DNA of 64,000 nt from Pseudomonas protegens (GTDB lineage Bacteria; Pseudomonadota; Gammaproteobacteria; Pseudomonadales; Pseudomonadaceae). The stretch spans positions 186,001 to 250,000 of the forward strand of contig NZ_CP060201.1 in NCBI RefSeq assembly GCF_013407925.2, in the 5' to 3' direction. The translations under genes and the position numbers were made by a program. Positions 20,168 through 28,716 of the stretch are shown here, piece by piece (position 1 is the first letter of the stretch; each line of letters begins with the position of its first letter). Under the pieces are notes generated by a model that was given only the letters and a program-made list of their open reading frames with translations, was not told the origin of the DNA and did no database searches.

Positions 20168-20824
20168 TCAGCGGATCGGCGGGATGCGGATGTCGCCGGC
20201 CCGGCACTGGGTCTTGACCCCTTTGCCGCACGGGCCGAACCCCAGGTCCCGGGTCAGGCACACCCGCACTTCGGACAGCTCCGGACCGCTGCAGAGAACG
20301 GCGATGCCGTTTTCCGCGAGGTCCGGGTTGCTCTGGCGAAACTGCCGGGCAATGTCCGCGGCGGTGAAATAACGCACCGTGGTCGAAGGCTGCAGGGCCT
20401 CGGGAATCTTGACCGTGCCCAGGGCCTTGTCCGCCGCATCCAGGTAACCCATGCCTCCCAGGCCGCTGCAGGTGCCGTGCTTGGTCCACTCATGGTTCAT
20501 CAGCTTGGCGGTGGGAAACAGGGTCAGGCCCTTGGCCCGCTCCTGCTGGGTCAGCGGAGTCAAGGGTGGGCAGGACTCGGGCCAGCCGCCCTTGGCGTAC
20601 TGCGGCCACAGGCCGTGGAGGACAAAACCGTAGCCCTTGCCCGAGCATTGCTCGTTTTCCGGGTGCATCAGGCAGAAGGTCGGCGACCAGGACAGCGTCA
20701 GCAGGTAATAGTCGAAGGTGCCCGCCACCGAGTCCCGTTGCTGCTTGGGTTGACGTGCGTCGCTGATGCCCACCAGCCCCAGGGTCAGCACCAGGGCCGC
20801 CATCAAGGCAAAAAACTTTTTCAT
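20168..20824 (-). CDS. Secreted ribonuclease T2 family (RNase I-like)
   Basis: 218 residues. A signal peptide (MKKFFALMAALVLTLGLVGISDA) directs it to the periplasm. Both conserved active-site segments are present: CAS I GFVLHGLWPQY with H70, and CAS II HEWTKHGTCSG with H111, E112 and H116, so the enzyme should be active. Cysteines (51, 60, 85, 119 and others) suit disulfides in the periplasm. It would degrade RNA nonspecifically, perhaps for nutrient scavenging. Start ATG 20824 follows AGGAGAGG. Confidence 0.92.
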   Translation of the reverse strand: MKKFFALMAALVLTLGLVGISDARQPKQQRDSVAGTFDYYLLTLSWSPTFCLMHPENEQCSGKGYGFVLHGLWPQYAKGGWPESCPPLTPLTQQERAKGLTLFPTAKLMNHEWTKHGTCSGLGGMGYLDAADKALGTVKIPEALQPSTTVRYFTAADIARQFRQSNPDLAENGIAVLCSGPELSEVRVCLTRDLGFGPCGKGVKTQCRAGDIRIPPIR

Positions 20825-20870
20825 CGTGACCTCTCCTTGAGGAATCGGATCGTCCTGGCCCCGCCATCGG

Positions 20871-20970
20871 GGTGGAGCGGGCAGAAAACCGCTCCACCTT
20901 CTTGGCATGCCGGGGTTGCAGGAACATGACAGGTGCCGCGCCTGTCCCGGTAAAGCCGGTCAGGCGCGGC
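20871..20970. other. Two perfect stem-loops between RNase T2 and the HD-GYP-like gene
   Basis: GGTGGAGCGG / CCGCTCCACC (20871-20880 with 20889-20898) and GCCGCGCCTG / CAGGCGCGGC (20935-20944 with 20961-20970) are both perfect 10-bp stems. They lie just downstream of the leftward HD-GYP-like gene and upstream of the leftward RNase gene. They probably serve as weak terminators or 3'-end protecting hairpins; neither has a strong T-run. Confidence 0.5.
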
Positions 20971-21004
20971 GGCGACAATACAACAGGCCGGCACTCGGGC
21001 GCGA

Positions 21005-22360
21005 TCAGTGGCCGACATCCAGTGCCGCGACCGGCTCGGGCACGCTGACAAAGATGCTGTAGTGCGCGCCCTCCATGGCCTCGAAGGCGATCAGCTTGTG
21101 CACCAGCGGTTCGCTGAGCACCTTGCCGGCATTGAGCAGCAACATGCCGTTGTCGGCATTGAGGTTGCGACGCAGGACCATCCCGGCCTGCAACTCCCGG
21201 GTGCCCAGGACCCTGACGCTCGGATCATCGACGGTCACGTCACTCAGATAGGCGGCGCAGACCTGGACGAAGCTTTCCACCAGATTGGGGTCGTACAGGC
21301 GACCGGCGTACTTGCGAATGAACAGCAGGGCTTCGTCGCTGTTCATGTGCCGCTCCAGGATCAGCCCGCACTGCAACTCGATGAAATCCACCGCCAGCTT
21401 GAGCAGGCGCGAGCCCCAGGGAATCGCCTCGCCCTTGAGGTGCCGGGGAAAACCGCTGCCGTCCCAGCGCTCCTGGTGATGCAGGATCAGGCGTGCCGCG
21501 TCCTGCATCGGCTCCAGGGCCATCAGCACCGACTCGCTCTGCTCGGGGTAGGCCCGATAGCGCTCCTGCTCGGTGTGGCGCAACAGGTCCGCGGGGGCGA
21601 CCAGCATGGCATCGCTCCAGCTCAGCTTGCCGATGTTGTACAGGGCCGCGGCCATGGTCAGGTCGCGGCTGGCGCTGTCGTCCAGGCCATGCTTCTTGCA
21701 GCAGGCGCGCACCAGATCGATGATCTTGCGGTTGGTCTGCTTGTCCGCCGGCAGGCGCAGGTTGGCCAGCAACGAGAACACCTCGGTGGCGGTGACGTAG
21801 CTGCGCTTGAGTTCCTCATAGGCCAGGTCGAGCATGTCCGCGGTCTGCTGCAGCTCGGCGGTGCGCGACGCCACCCGCTGTTCCAGCCCGGCATTGGCGG
21901 CCTTGAGCTGGCGGTTCTGCTCCAGCACCAGTTGCTGCAGGCGCTTGAGCTCGCGCTCCGCGTGCTGCTGCTCCAGCCCCTGGCGCAGGACCAGCAGCAG
22001 TTCTTCGTCATTCCAGGGTTTGCTCAGGTATTGGTGGATCTGCCCCTCGTTGACCGCCTTGATGATGGTGTTCACGTCGGCGTAGCCGGTCAGCAGAATG
22101 CGCCGGGTGCCCGGATAGCGCTCGCGCACCCGGGCCAGCAAGGAGGCACCGTCCATGTTGGGCATGCGCGCATCGCTCATCACCAGGTCCACCGGACGCT
22201 GGGCGAGCATCTCCAGGGCCTTGGCGCCGCTGTCGGCCAGCAGCACGTCATAGGGTTGGCCGCGCAGCAGGCGCCGCAGGCTATTGAGAATCGATTCTTC
22301 GTCATCCACCAGCAACAGGCAGGGACGCCGGCCAGGTTCGACGGACTGCGGCTCTTCCAT
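21005..22360 (-). CDS. Response regulator with degenerate HD-GYP domain
   Basis: 451 residues. The receiver domain (about 10-130) contains LLLVDDEESILNSLRRLL and phosphoacceptor SDARMPNMDG. A coiled coil spans about 135-195. The C-terminal domain (about 210-390) aligns with HD-GYP proteins through HHQERWDGSGFP and LKGEAIPWGSRLLKLAVDF. However, the metal-binding HD pair is replaced (ALYNIGKL instead of LHDIGK), a later His of the HP-G motif is Tyr, and the D of ADxFDA is altered. It is therefore probably not a c-di-GMP phosphodiesterase but could bind nucleotide or partners. Start ATG 22360 follows GGGAGA. Confidence 0.85.
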   Translation of the reverse strand: MEEPQSVEPGRRPCLLLVDDEESILNSLRRLLRGQPYDVLLADSGAKALEMLAQRPVDLVMSDARMPNMDGASLLARVRERYPGTRRILLTGYADVNTIIKAVNEGQIHQYLSKPWNDEELLLVLRQGLEQQHAERELKRLQQLVLEQNRQLKAANAGLEQRVASRTAELQQTADMLDLAYEELKRSYVTATEVFSLLANLRLPADKQTNRKIIDLVRACCKKHGLDDSASRDLTMAAALYNIGKLSWSDAMLVAPADLLRHTEQERYRAYPEQSESVLMALEPMQDAARLILHHQERWDGSGFPRHLKGEAIPWGSRLLKLAVDFIELQCGLILERHMNSDEALLFIRKYAGRLYDPNLVESFVQVCAAYLSDVTVDDPSVRVLGTRELQAGMVLRRNLNADNGMLLLNAGKVLSEPLVHKLIAFEAMEGAHYSIFVSVPEPVAALDVGH

Positions 22361-22559
22361 GTGATGAGTCTCCCGGTTATCCCTCAGGTTTTCCGGACAC
22401 CCCTGACAGGCCACCGGACAGTTGCGCGAATGCCTTGGCAATCCTAGTCATATTTTGCTTTCCCGCTCTGGCACGGCGCGAAAAAAACCTCTGCCCGGGC
22501 AACGCTCTGTGACTATGCTCACAGCGTTGAACGCAGGCTCAGGGCACTAAGGACGGTCT

Positions 22560-24476
22560 ATGGATACTGGCTGCGACCCGAAGACAACAGCGCAACACGC
22601 CTCGGACCCGCCCTCTGCGCGGGTCAATCGGCGAGTGCTGATCGTTGATGACAGCCCAGAGATCCACGAAGACTTCCACAAGATCCTCGCCCCCCGGCCG
22701 GCACCGGACCTGGGCCGGCTTGAAGAGCAGCTGTTCGGTCCACCCGAGGCGCGTCCCGCGCAGACCTTCAGCCTGGATTCGGCGTTCCAGGGCCGCGAAG
22801 CCCTGGCCAAGGTCGAGGCTGCCCTGGCCCAGGGCAGCCCCTATGCCATGGCCTTCATCGACATGCGCATGCCGCCGGGCTGGGACGGCCTGCAAACCAT
22901 CGAACAACTGTGGTTGGTCGACCCCGAGCTGCAGATCGCCCTGTGCACTGCCTACTCCGACTATTCCTGGGAAGCCCTGGCCGAGCGCCTGGACTTCGGC
23001 GATCGCCTGCTGATTCTGAAAAAACCCTTCGACAGCCTGGAAATCCGCCAGATGGCCAGCGCCCTGACCTGGAAATGGCAGATGGCCCAGGACGCGCGGC
23101 ACAAGCTCGACGATCTGCAGCGGACCATCGAGGAGCGGGTCGCCGAACTGCTCAAGGTCTCGCACCTGCTGCACTACGACGTACTCACCGGGCTGCCCTC
23201 CAGCACCCTGCTGGGCGATCGCCTGAGCCAGGCCATGGCCCGGGCCCGGCGCTACGAGCAACAGCTGGCGGTGCTGTTCCTGGGCCTGGACCGTTTCAAG
23301 CGGATCAACCAGGCCCTGGGCTACCCGGCAGGCGATGAACTGCTCAAGCGCATCGCCCAGGCCCTGCAGCAGAGCATGCGCGAGTCGGACTCGGTCTTTC
23401 GCTACGGTTCCGACGAGTTCGTGGTGCTGCTGCATGACCAGCAACCGCCGCCCCTGGTGCGCAGCGTCGCGCAAAAGCTCCTGGCCACGGTCAGCCAGGT
23501 GCATGACATCGCCGGGCACGAGCTGCAGGTCACCGCCAGCCTGGGGATCAGTCTGTACCCCGAAGATGGCCAGGATGCCCTGAGCCTGATCAAGAAGGCC
23601 GAGATGGCCATGCGTAACAGCAAGGACCAGGCACCGGGCCGCTACGGCTTCTTTACCGAAGACATGACCCACCGCGCCCGGGAACAGCAACACCTGGAGT
23701 CGGGCATTCGCCAGGCCCTGGAGCATCGGGAGTTTGTGTTGCACTACCAACCGAAAATCCACCTGGCTTCGGGCCGGGTGGTGGGGGCCGAAGCGCTGAT
23801 CCGCTGGTTCAGCCCGCAACGAGGCTGGGTCAGCCCGGCCCAGTTCATCGCCGTGGCCGAGGACAGCGGCCTGATCAACTCCATCAGTCAGTGGGTGCTG
23901 GGCGAGGCCACCCGCCAGTCCCGCGCCTGGCAACAGGCCGGGCTCGCACCGATGCGCCTGTCGGTCAACCTGTCGGCCAGCGATTTCCGCCAGCCGCAGT
24001 TGCTCACGCAGTTGCACAGCGCTCTGCACGACAGCGGCCTGGACCCGACCTTGCTGGAGCTGGAAATCACCGAAGGAGTGCTGATGCAGAACGTCGAGGC
24101 GACCCTGGCCACCCTGCTGGCCATCAAGGCCCTGGGAGTACGCCTGGCGGTGGACGATTTCGGCACTGGCTACTCCAGCCTCAGCTACCTGCCTAAATTC
24201 CCGGTGGACGTATTGAAAATCGACCAGTCCTTCATCCAGGGCCTGAGCCACGACCCCAAGGACGCCGCCCTGGTCAGCGCCATCATCCAGCTGGGGCGCA
24301 GCCTGAACCTGAACGTGATCGCCGAAGGGGTAGAGACGGCGCAGCAACTGGCCTTTCTCACCCAGCAAGGCTGTGAGGAAGGCCAGGGCTACTACTTCAG
24401 CAAGGCCCTGCCCCCGGCGGACTTCGCCCGGCTCCTGCAAAACCGCGCCGCACCCGGTGCGCAGGTCCAGCCATGA
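22560..24476 (+). CDS. REC-GGDEF(GSDEF)-EAL response regulator, first gene of a four-gene operon
   Basis: 638 residues. The receiver (about 24-165) is unusual, with an insert of about 30 residues after the first helix and the phosphorylation segment FIDMRMPPGWDG (D101). The GGDEF domain carries GSDEF at 283-287 and an RxxD inhibitory site at 274-277; cyclase activity is uncertain. The EAL domain (about 380-625) is complete: EAL 411-413, NLS, EITEG, DDFGTGYSS, KID and EGVET. It probably acts mainly as a phosphodiesterase. Its stop overlaps the peroxidase start (ATGA). Its receiver is paralogous to that of the fourth gene, implying shared phosphorylation or competition for one kinase. Confidence 0.92.
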   Translation: MDTGCDPKTTAQHASDPPSARVNRRVLIVDDSPEIHEDFHKILAPRPAPDLGRLEEQLFGPPEARPAQTFSLDSAFQGREALAKVEAALAQGSPYAMAFIDMRMPPGWDGLQTIEQLWLVDPELQIALCTAYSDYSWEALAERLDFGDRLLILKKPFDSLEIRQMASALTWKWQMAQDARHKLDDLQRTIEERVAELLKVSHLLHYDVLTGLPSSTLLGDRLSQAMARARRYEQQLAVLFLGLDRFKRINQALGYPAGDELLKRIAQALQQSMRESDSVFRYGSDEFVVLLHDQQPPPLVRSVAQKLLATVSQVHDIAGHELQVTASLGISLYPEDGQDALSLIKKAEMAMRNSKDQAPGRYGFFTEDMTHRAREQQHLESGIRQALEHREFVLHYQPKIHLASGRVVGAEALIRWFSPQRGWVSPAQFIAVAEDSGLINSISQWVLGEATRQSRAWQQAGLAPMRLSVNLSASDFRQPQLLTQLHSALHDSGLDPTLLELEITEGVLMQNVEATLATLLAIKALGVRLAVDDFGTGYSSLSYLPKFPVDVLKIDQSFIQGLSHDPKDAALVSAIIQLGRSLNLNVIAEGVETAQQLAFLTQQGCEEGQGYYFSKALPPADFARLLQNRAAPGAQVQP

Positions 24477-25459
24477 ACGGCGCGGCACATCCGTCCCGGC
24501 CCGCACGTCGCCACCTGGGCGCGACGCTCTGGTTATTGCTCGGCATCGCCCTGCCCGCGTTCCCTGCGCCCCTGGACGAACCCCTCAAGCCCTTGCCCGC
24601 GGCGCCCGATCTCGACCCCAAGCGGGTCGAACTGGGGCGCCGGCTGTTCAACGAGCCGCGCCTGTCCAAGGACGGCAGCCGCTCCTGCGCCAGCTGTCAC
24701 CGGTTCGACCATGGCGGCGCCGACGCTCAGGCCAAGTCCCAGGGCATCAATGGCCAGCTGACCCTGGTCAACACCCCCAGCGTGTTCAACGCCGCACTGA
24801 ACTTTCGTCAGTTCTGGGATGCCCGTGCCGACACCCTCGAAGCGCAGATCGAGCAGGTGGTGCAAAGCCCGATCGAGATGGGCAACACCTGGCCCGAGCT
24901 GCTTCGTACCCTGAGCGACGACCCCGGCTACCGCCAGAGCTTCGCCGAGCTGTACCCGGATGCGCTGACCGCGGCCAACGTCAAGGACGCCCTGGCCAGC
25001 TACGAACGCACCCTGCTCAGCAGCGGCTCGCGCTTCGACCAGTACCTGCAGGGCAACACCGAGATCCTCAGCCTGGACGAGAAATACGGCTACCAGCGCT
25101 TCAAGGACTACGGCTGCATCGCCTGTCATCAAGGGGTCAATATCGGCGGCAACATGCTGCAGAAGTTCGGCGTGATGGGCGACTACTTCGCCGCCCGGGG
25201 CAATCCCACCCAGGCCGACCTGGGGCGTTTCCTGATCACCGGCGACGAGCAGGACCGCAACGTCTTCAAGGTCCCCAGCCTGCGCAATGTGGCGATCACC
25301 GCGCCCTACTTCCACGACGGCTCGGCACAGACCCTGGAGCAGGCGGTCGAGGTGATGTTCAAGTACCAGCTGGGGCGGACCCCAAGCCCCGAGGACACCG
25401 GCCTGATCGTCAAGTTTCTCAAGACCCTGACCGGGCAATGGCAGGACAAGCCCCTATGA
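24473..25459 (+). CDS. Di-haem cytochrome c peroxidase / MauG-like, periplasmic
   Basis: 328 residues. Signal-anchor sequence near 12-32 (LGATLWLLLGIALPAFPAP). Two haem-binding motifs, C72-A-S-C-H76 and C215-I-A-C-H219, spaced as in bacterial cytochrome c peroxidase/MauG proteins. The C-terminal FKVPSLRNVAITAPYFHDG is the family hallmark. It should reduce H2O2 or oxidise a protein partner in the periplasm. It is translationally coupled on both sides (ATGA overlaps with the REC-GGDEF-EAL gene and with the kinase), which strongly ties it to signal transduction rather than general peroxide detoxification; that role is inference. Confidence 0.93.
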   Translation: MNGAAHPSRPARRHLGATLWLLLGIALPAFPAPLDEPLKPLPAAPDLDPKRVELGRRLFNEPRLSKDGSRSCASCHRFDHGGADAQAKSQGINGQLTLVNTPSVFNAALNFRQFWDARADTLEAQIEQVVQSPIEMGNTWPELLRTLSDDPGYRQSFAELYPDALTAANVKDALASYERTLLSSGSRFDQYLQGNTEILSLDEKYGYQRFKDYGCIACHQGVNIGGNMLQKFGVMGDYFAARGNPTQADLGRFLITGDEQDRNVFKVPSLRNVAITAPYFHDGSAQTLEQAVEVMFKYQLGRTPSPEDTGLIVKFLKTLTGQWQDKPL

Positions 25460-27270
25460 AGCGGCCCCGCCTGCCGGTCACCCTGTTCACCCTGCTGATC
25501 CTCGGCCTGGTCCTGGCGCTGGCATTCCTCTACCTGAAGACGGTGATCGGCCAAACGGCGGACTACGCCCGGTCCCGGGACCTGATCGGTCACATCAAGC
25601 AATTGAACGCCCAGTGGGAAACCGAGGTGCTCAAGTCCCGCATCGCCCTCACCCATGACTACGACCCGCTGGTGCTGCCGGTGCAGCAGATCAATCGGCT
25701 GTGGAGTCGCTTCGATCAGCTGTCGCAGCAGCCGCACAACGACCCCGAGGCATGGCAGGCCAGCCATCAGGCGTTCCTCGCCGCCTTCCAGGAAAAGGCC
25801 GACCTGGTGGAACGCTTCAAGTCCCACAACTCGGTGCTGCGCAACTCCCTGGCGTTCCTGCCCACCGCCGAGGACGATATCCAGAGCCGCCTGGCCGGGC
25901 TCGATGACGCCCAGCGCCTGTCGCAGCAGAACATCGCCATCGACACCTACGACCTGCTGCTCAGCAGCCTGGAGTTCGCCCAGGTGTCCAGCGAAGACAA
26001 GGCCGCCGACATCCTGGTGGGGCTGAACAAGCTGGCGGTGAACAAGGAGCGCCTGCCCGAGGCCATGCACGAGCCGGTGGAGATCCTCAGCAACCATGTC
26101 TCGGTGATCCTGCGCGAACAGCCGGTGGTCAACCAGTTGCTGGAGAAAATCACCTCGATCCCGGTGGCCCAGCGCCTGGACGAGATCAACGCCCTGCTCA
26201 ACCGCGACCAGCTCCAGGCCGACCTGCAGGACCAGAAGTCCCATCAGTACCTGCTGCTGTTCTCGACGCTGCTGGTGCTGTTGATCCTGTACCTGGTGAT
26301 CCATCTGGTGCGCAGCTACGGGGTGATCCGCCGGGTCAACACGGCGCTGCAGAGCGCCAATGAACACCTGGAACAACGGGTCGAGGAGCGGACCCACGAG
26401 CTCAAGGAAGCCCAGAGCGAACTGCTGCATGCCGCGCGCCAGGCGGGCATGGCGGAAATCGCCACCAATGTGCTGCACAACGTCGGCAACGTGCTCAACA
26501 GCGTGAACATCTCCAGCGAGCTGCTGAGCCGCACCCTGCGCTCCAGCAAGGCCCAGGGCCTGGGCAAGGCCATGCAACTGATCAACCAGCACCAGGGCGA
26601 CCTGGGGCAGTTCCTCACTGAGGACGACAAGGGCAAGCTGCTCCCCGGCTACCTCAACCAACTGGTCGAGGCCATCGCCAGCGAGCAACAGGGCATGAGC
26701 GAGGAACTGGCCCAGATCGGGCGCAGTGTCGACCACATCAAGGAAATCGTCGCCACCCAGCAATCCTATGCCGGGGCCTCGCGGCTGATCGAACCCTTGC
26801 AAGTCAATGAACTGATCGACGATGCCCTGCGCATGAACTCCGGGGCCCTGGTCCGGCATCAGGTCAGGGTGGTCAAGGACTACGCCGAAGTGCCCGCGGT
26901 GCTGGGCGACAAGCACCGCATGCTGCTGATCCTGATCAACCTGATCAGCAACGCCAAATACGCCATGTCCAACCTCGACGAGCAGTCCCGCACCCTGACC
27001 ATCCGCGCCCGGGTGCTGGAGGGCCGGACCCTGCGCATCCAGGTTCAGGACCAGGGCGAAGGCATCGCCGCCGAAAACCTCGAACGGATCTTTGCCCACG
27101 GTTTCACCACCCGCAAGGAGGGCCACGGCTTCGGCCTGCACAGTTGCGCCCTGGCCGCCATGGAGATGGACGGCCAGCTCAGCGTGCACAGCGACGGGCC
27201 GGGACTGGGCGCCACCTTCACCCTGGACATCCCGCTGATCGACCCCGAGAACCCCACATGGACTCATTGA
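25456..27270 (+). CDS. Membrane sensor histidine kinase with atypical H-box
   Basis: 604 residues. TM1 at about 8-28, a long helical periplasmic domain (about 30-265), TM2 near 268-290, then a coiled coil (LEQRVEERTHELKEAQSELL). The H-box reads AEIATNVLHNVGNVLNSV rather than the common HE-x-R-x-P form. The HATPase has INLISNAKYAM (N-box), DQGEGIA (G1), FAHGFTTR (F-box) and GHGFGLH (G2). The periplasmic domain could sense a ligand or the redox product of the overlapping peroxidase (ATGA overlap at 25456). The likely targets are the two receiver proteins of the operon. Stop codon overlaps the next gene. Confidence 0.92.
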   Translation: MKRPRLPVTLFTLLILGLVLALAFLYLKTVIGQTADYARSRDLIGHIKQLNAQWETEVLKSRIALTHDYDPLVLPVQQINRLWSRFDQLSQQPHNDPEAWQASHQAFLAAFQEKADLVERFKSHNSVLRNSLAFLPTAEDDIQSRLAGLDDAQRLSQQNIAIDTYDLLLSSLEFAQVSSEDKAADILVGLNKLAVNKERLPEAMHEPVEILSNHVSVILREQPVVNQLLEKITSIPVAQRLDEINALLNRDQLQADLQDQKSHQYLLLFSTLLVLLILYLVIHLVRSYGVIRRVNTALQSANEHLEQRVEERTHELKEAQSELLHAARQAGMAEIATNVLHNVGNVLNSVNISSELLSRTLRSSKAQGLGKAMQLINQHQGDLGQFLTEDDKGKLLPGYLNQLVEAIASEQQGMSEELAQIGRSVDHIKEIVATQQSYAGASRLIEPLQVNELIDDALRMNSGALVRHQVRVVKDYAEVPAVLGDKHRMLLILINLISNAKYAMSNLDEQSRTLTIRARVLEGRTLRIQVQDQGEGIAAENLERIFAHGFTTRKEGHGFGLHSCALAAMEMDGQLSVHSDGPGLGATFTLDIPLIDPENPTWTH

Positions 27271-28676
27271 TCAACCGCCGGATTCTGCTGATCGACGACA
27301 CCCCCTCGATCCACGAGGACTTTCGCAAGATCCTCACCCCGCAGATCCAGGACGCCGGCCTCGACGACCTGGAGGCGCAGTTGTTCGGCGCCCCGACCCG
27401 CCCGCGCCAGCAGCCCTTCGAACTGGACTCGGCCTACGGCGGCGAGGAAGGCCTGAACAAGGTCACCCTGGCCCTGGCGCAGCAGCGCCCCTATGCCCTG
27501 GCTTTCGTCGACATGCGCATGCCCCAGGGCTGGGACGGGGTGCAGACCATCGAACGGCTGTGGCAGGAGGACCCGCGCCTGCAGGTGGTGGTGTGCACCG
27601 CCTACTCCGACTATTCCTGGGAAGACCTGCTGGAGCGCCTGCAAGGCCACAACCGCCTGCTGATCCTGAAGAAGCCCTTCGACAATATCGAAGTCCAGCA
27701 GATGGCCAGCACCCTCACCAGCAAGTGGGAGATGACGGCCCGCGCGCTGTTGCAGATGCACCATCTCGAAGATCTGGTGGAACAGCGCACCGAGGACCTG
27801 AAACAGGCCGGCGCGGCCCTGCAGCAGGAAATCGACGAACGCAAGCAACTGGAGAACCAGCTGGTGCAGTCGGAAAAGCTCGCCTCCCTCGGGCAACTGG
27901 CCGCGGGCGTGGCCCACGAGATCAACAACCCCATAGGTTTCGTCGCCTCCAACCTGGGCAGCCTGGGCGGCTACCTGCAACAGCTCGGCCAGATGCTCAG
28001 CGCCTACCGCCAGAGCGAAGAAGCCATTGCCGCAGCGGAGGTGCGCAAGCGCCTGCAAAGCCTGCGCGAAAGCATCGACCTGGACTTTCTCCTGGAGGAC
28101 ATCCCGCTCTTGATCAAGGAATCCAAGGAAGGCATCGGCCGGGTCGAGCAGATCGTCAAGGACCTGAAGAACTTCTCCCGGGTCGACAGCGATCAACAGT
28201 GGCAACTGGCGGACCTGCAACAGGGCATCGACTCGACCCTGAACATCGTCGCCAACGAGATCAAGTACAAGGCCGACCTGGTCAAGGACTACCACCCGCT
28301 GCCGCAGATCGAGTGCCTGCCCTCCCAGCTCAATCAGGTGGTGATGAACCTGGTGGTCAACGCCGCCCAGGCCATCGGCCCGGAACGCGGCACCATCACC
28401 CTGCGCAACGGCGTGGACGGCGAGCGGGTCTGGCTGGAGGTGAGCGACACCGGTTGCGGCATCGATGAACAGCACTTGCAGAAGATTTTCGACCCCTTCT
28501 TCACCACCAAGCCGGTGGGCAAGGGCACCGGCCTGGGCCTGTCGCTGTCCTACGGGATCGTCAAGAAACACGGCGGGCAGATCAGTGTCCGCAGCCAACC
28601 GGGGGTCGGCAGCACCTTTCGCGTGGAACTGCCGATCCGCCAGCCCCGCCCGGCAGCGGTCGGCGAAGCGGTCTGA
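27258..28676 (+). CDS. Soluble REC-histidine kinase hybrid
   Basis: 472 residues. An N-terminal receiver (about 5-150) is closely similar to that of the first operon gene: [19 protein letters not shown] and [12 protein letters not shown], with the same long insert. A coiled coil follows and then a standard HisKA ([18 protein letters not shown]) and HATPase ([36 protein letters not shown]). There is no membrane segment. A receiver at the N terminus of a kinase suggests it is a second relay step controlled by the membrane kinase encoded just upstream; start ATG 27258 lies inside that gene's end. Last gene of the operon. Confidence 0.92.
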   Translation: MDSLINRRILLIDDTPSIHEDFRKILTPQIQDAGLDDLEAQLFGAPTRPRQQPFELDSAYGGEEGLNKVTLALAQQRPYALAFVDMRMPQGWDGVQTIERLWQEDPRLQVVVCTAYSDYSWEDLLERLQGHNRLLILKKPFDNIEVQQMASTLTSKWEMTARALLQMHHLEDLVEQRTEDLKQAGAALQQEIDERKQLENQLVQSEKLASLGQLAAGVAHEINNPIGFVASNLGSLGGYLQQLGQMLSAYRQSEEAIAAAEVRKRLQSLRESIDLDFLLEDIPLLIKESKEGIGRVEQIVKDLKNFSRVDSDQQWQLADLQQGIDSTLNIVANEIKYKADLVKDYHPLPQIECLPSQLNQVVMNLVVNAAQAIGPERGTITLRNGVDGERVWLEVSDTGCGIDEQHLQKIFDPFFTTKPVGKGTGLGLSLSYGIVKKHGGQISVRSQPGVGSTFRVELPIRQPRPAAVGEAV

Positions 28677-28716
28677 AGCGCCGCAAGCGCTGGCCAACGG
28701 CTCGCGCCCCGCGTCC

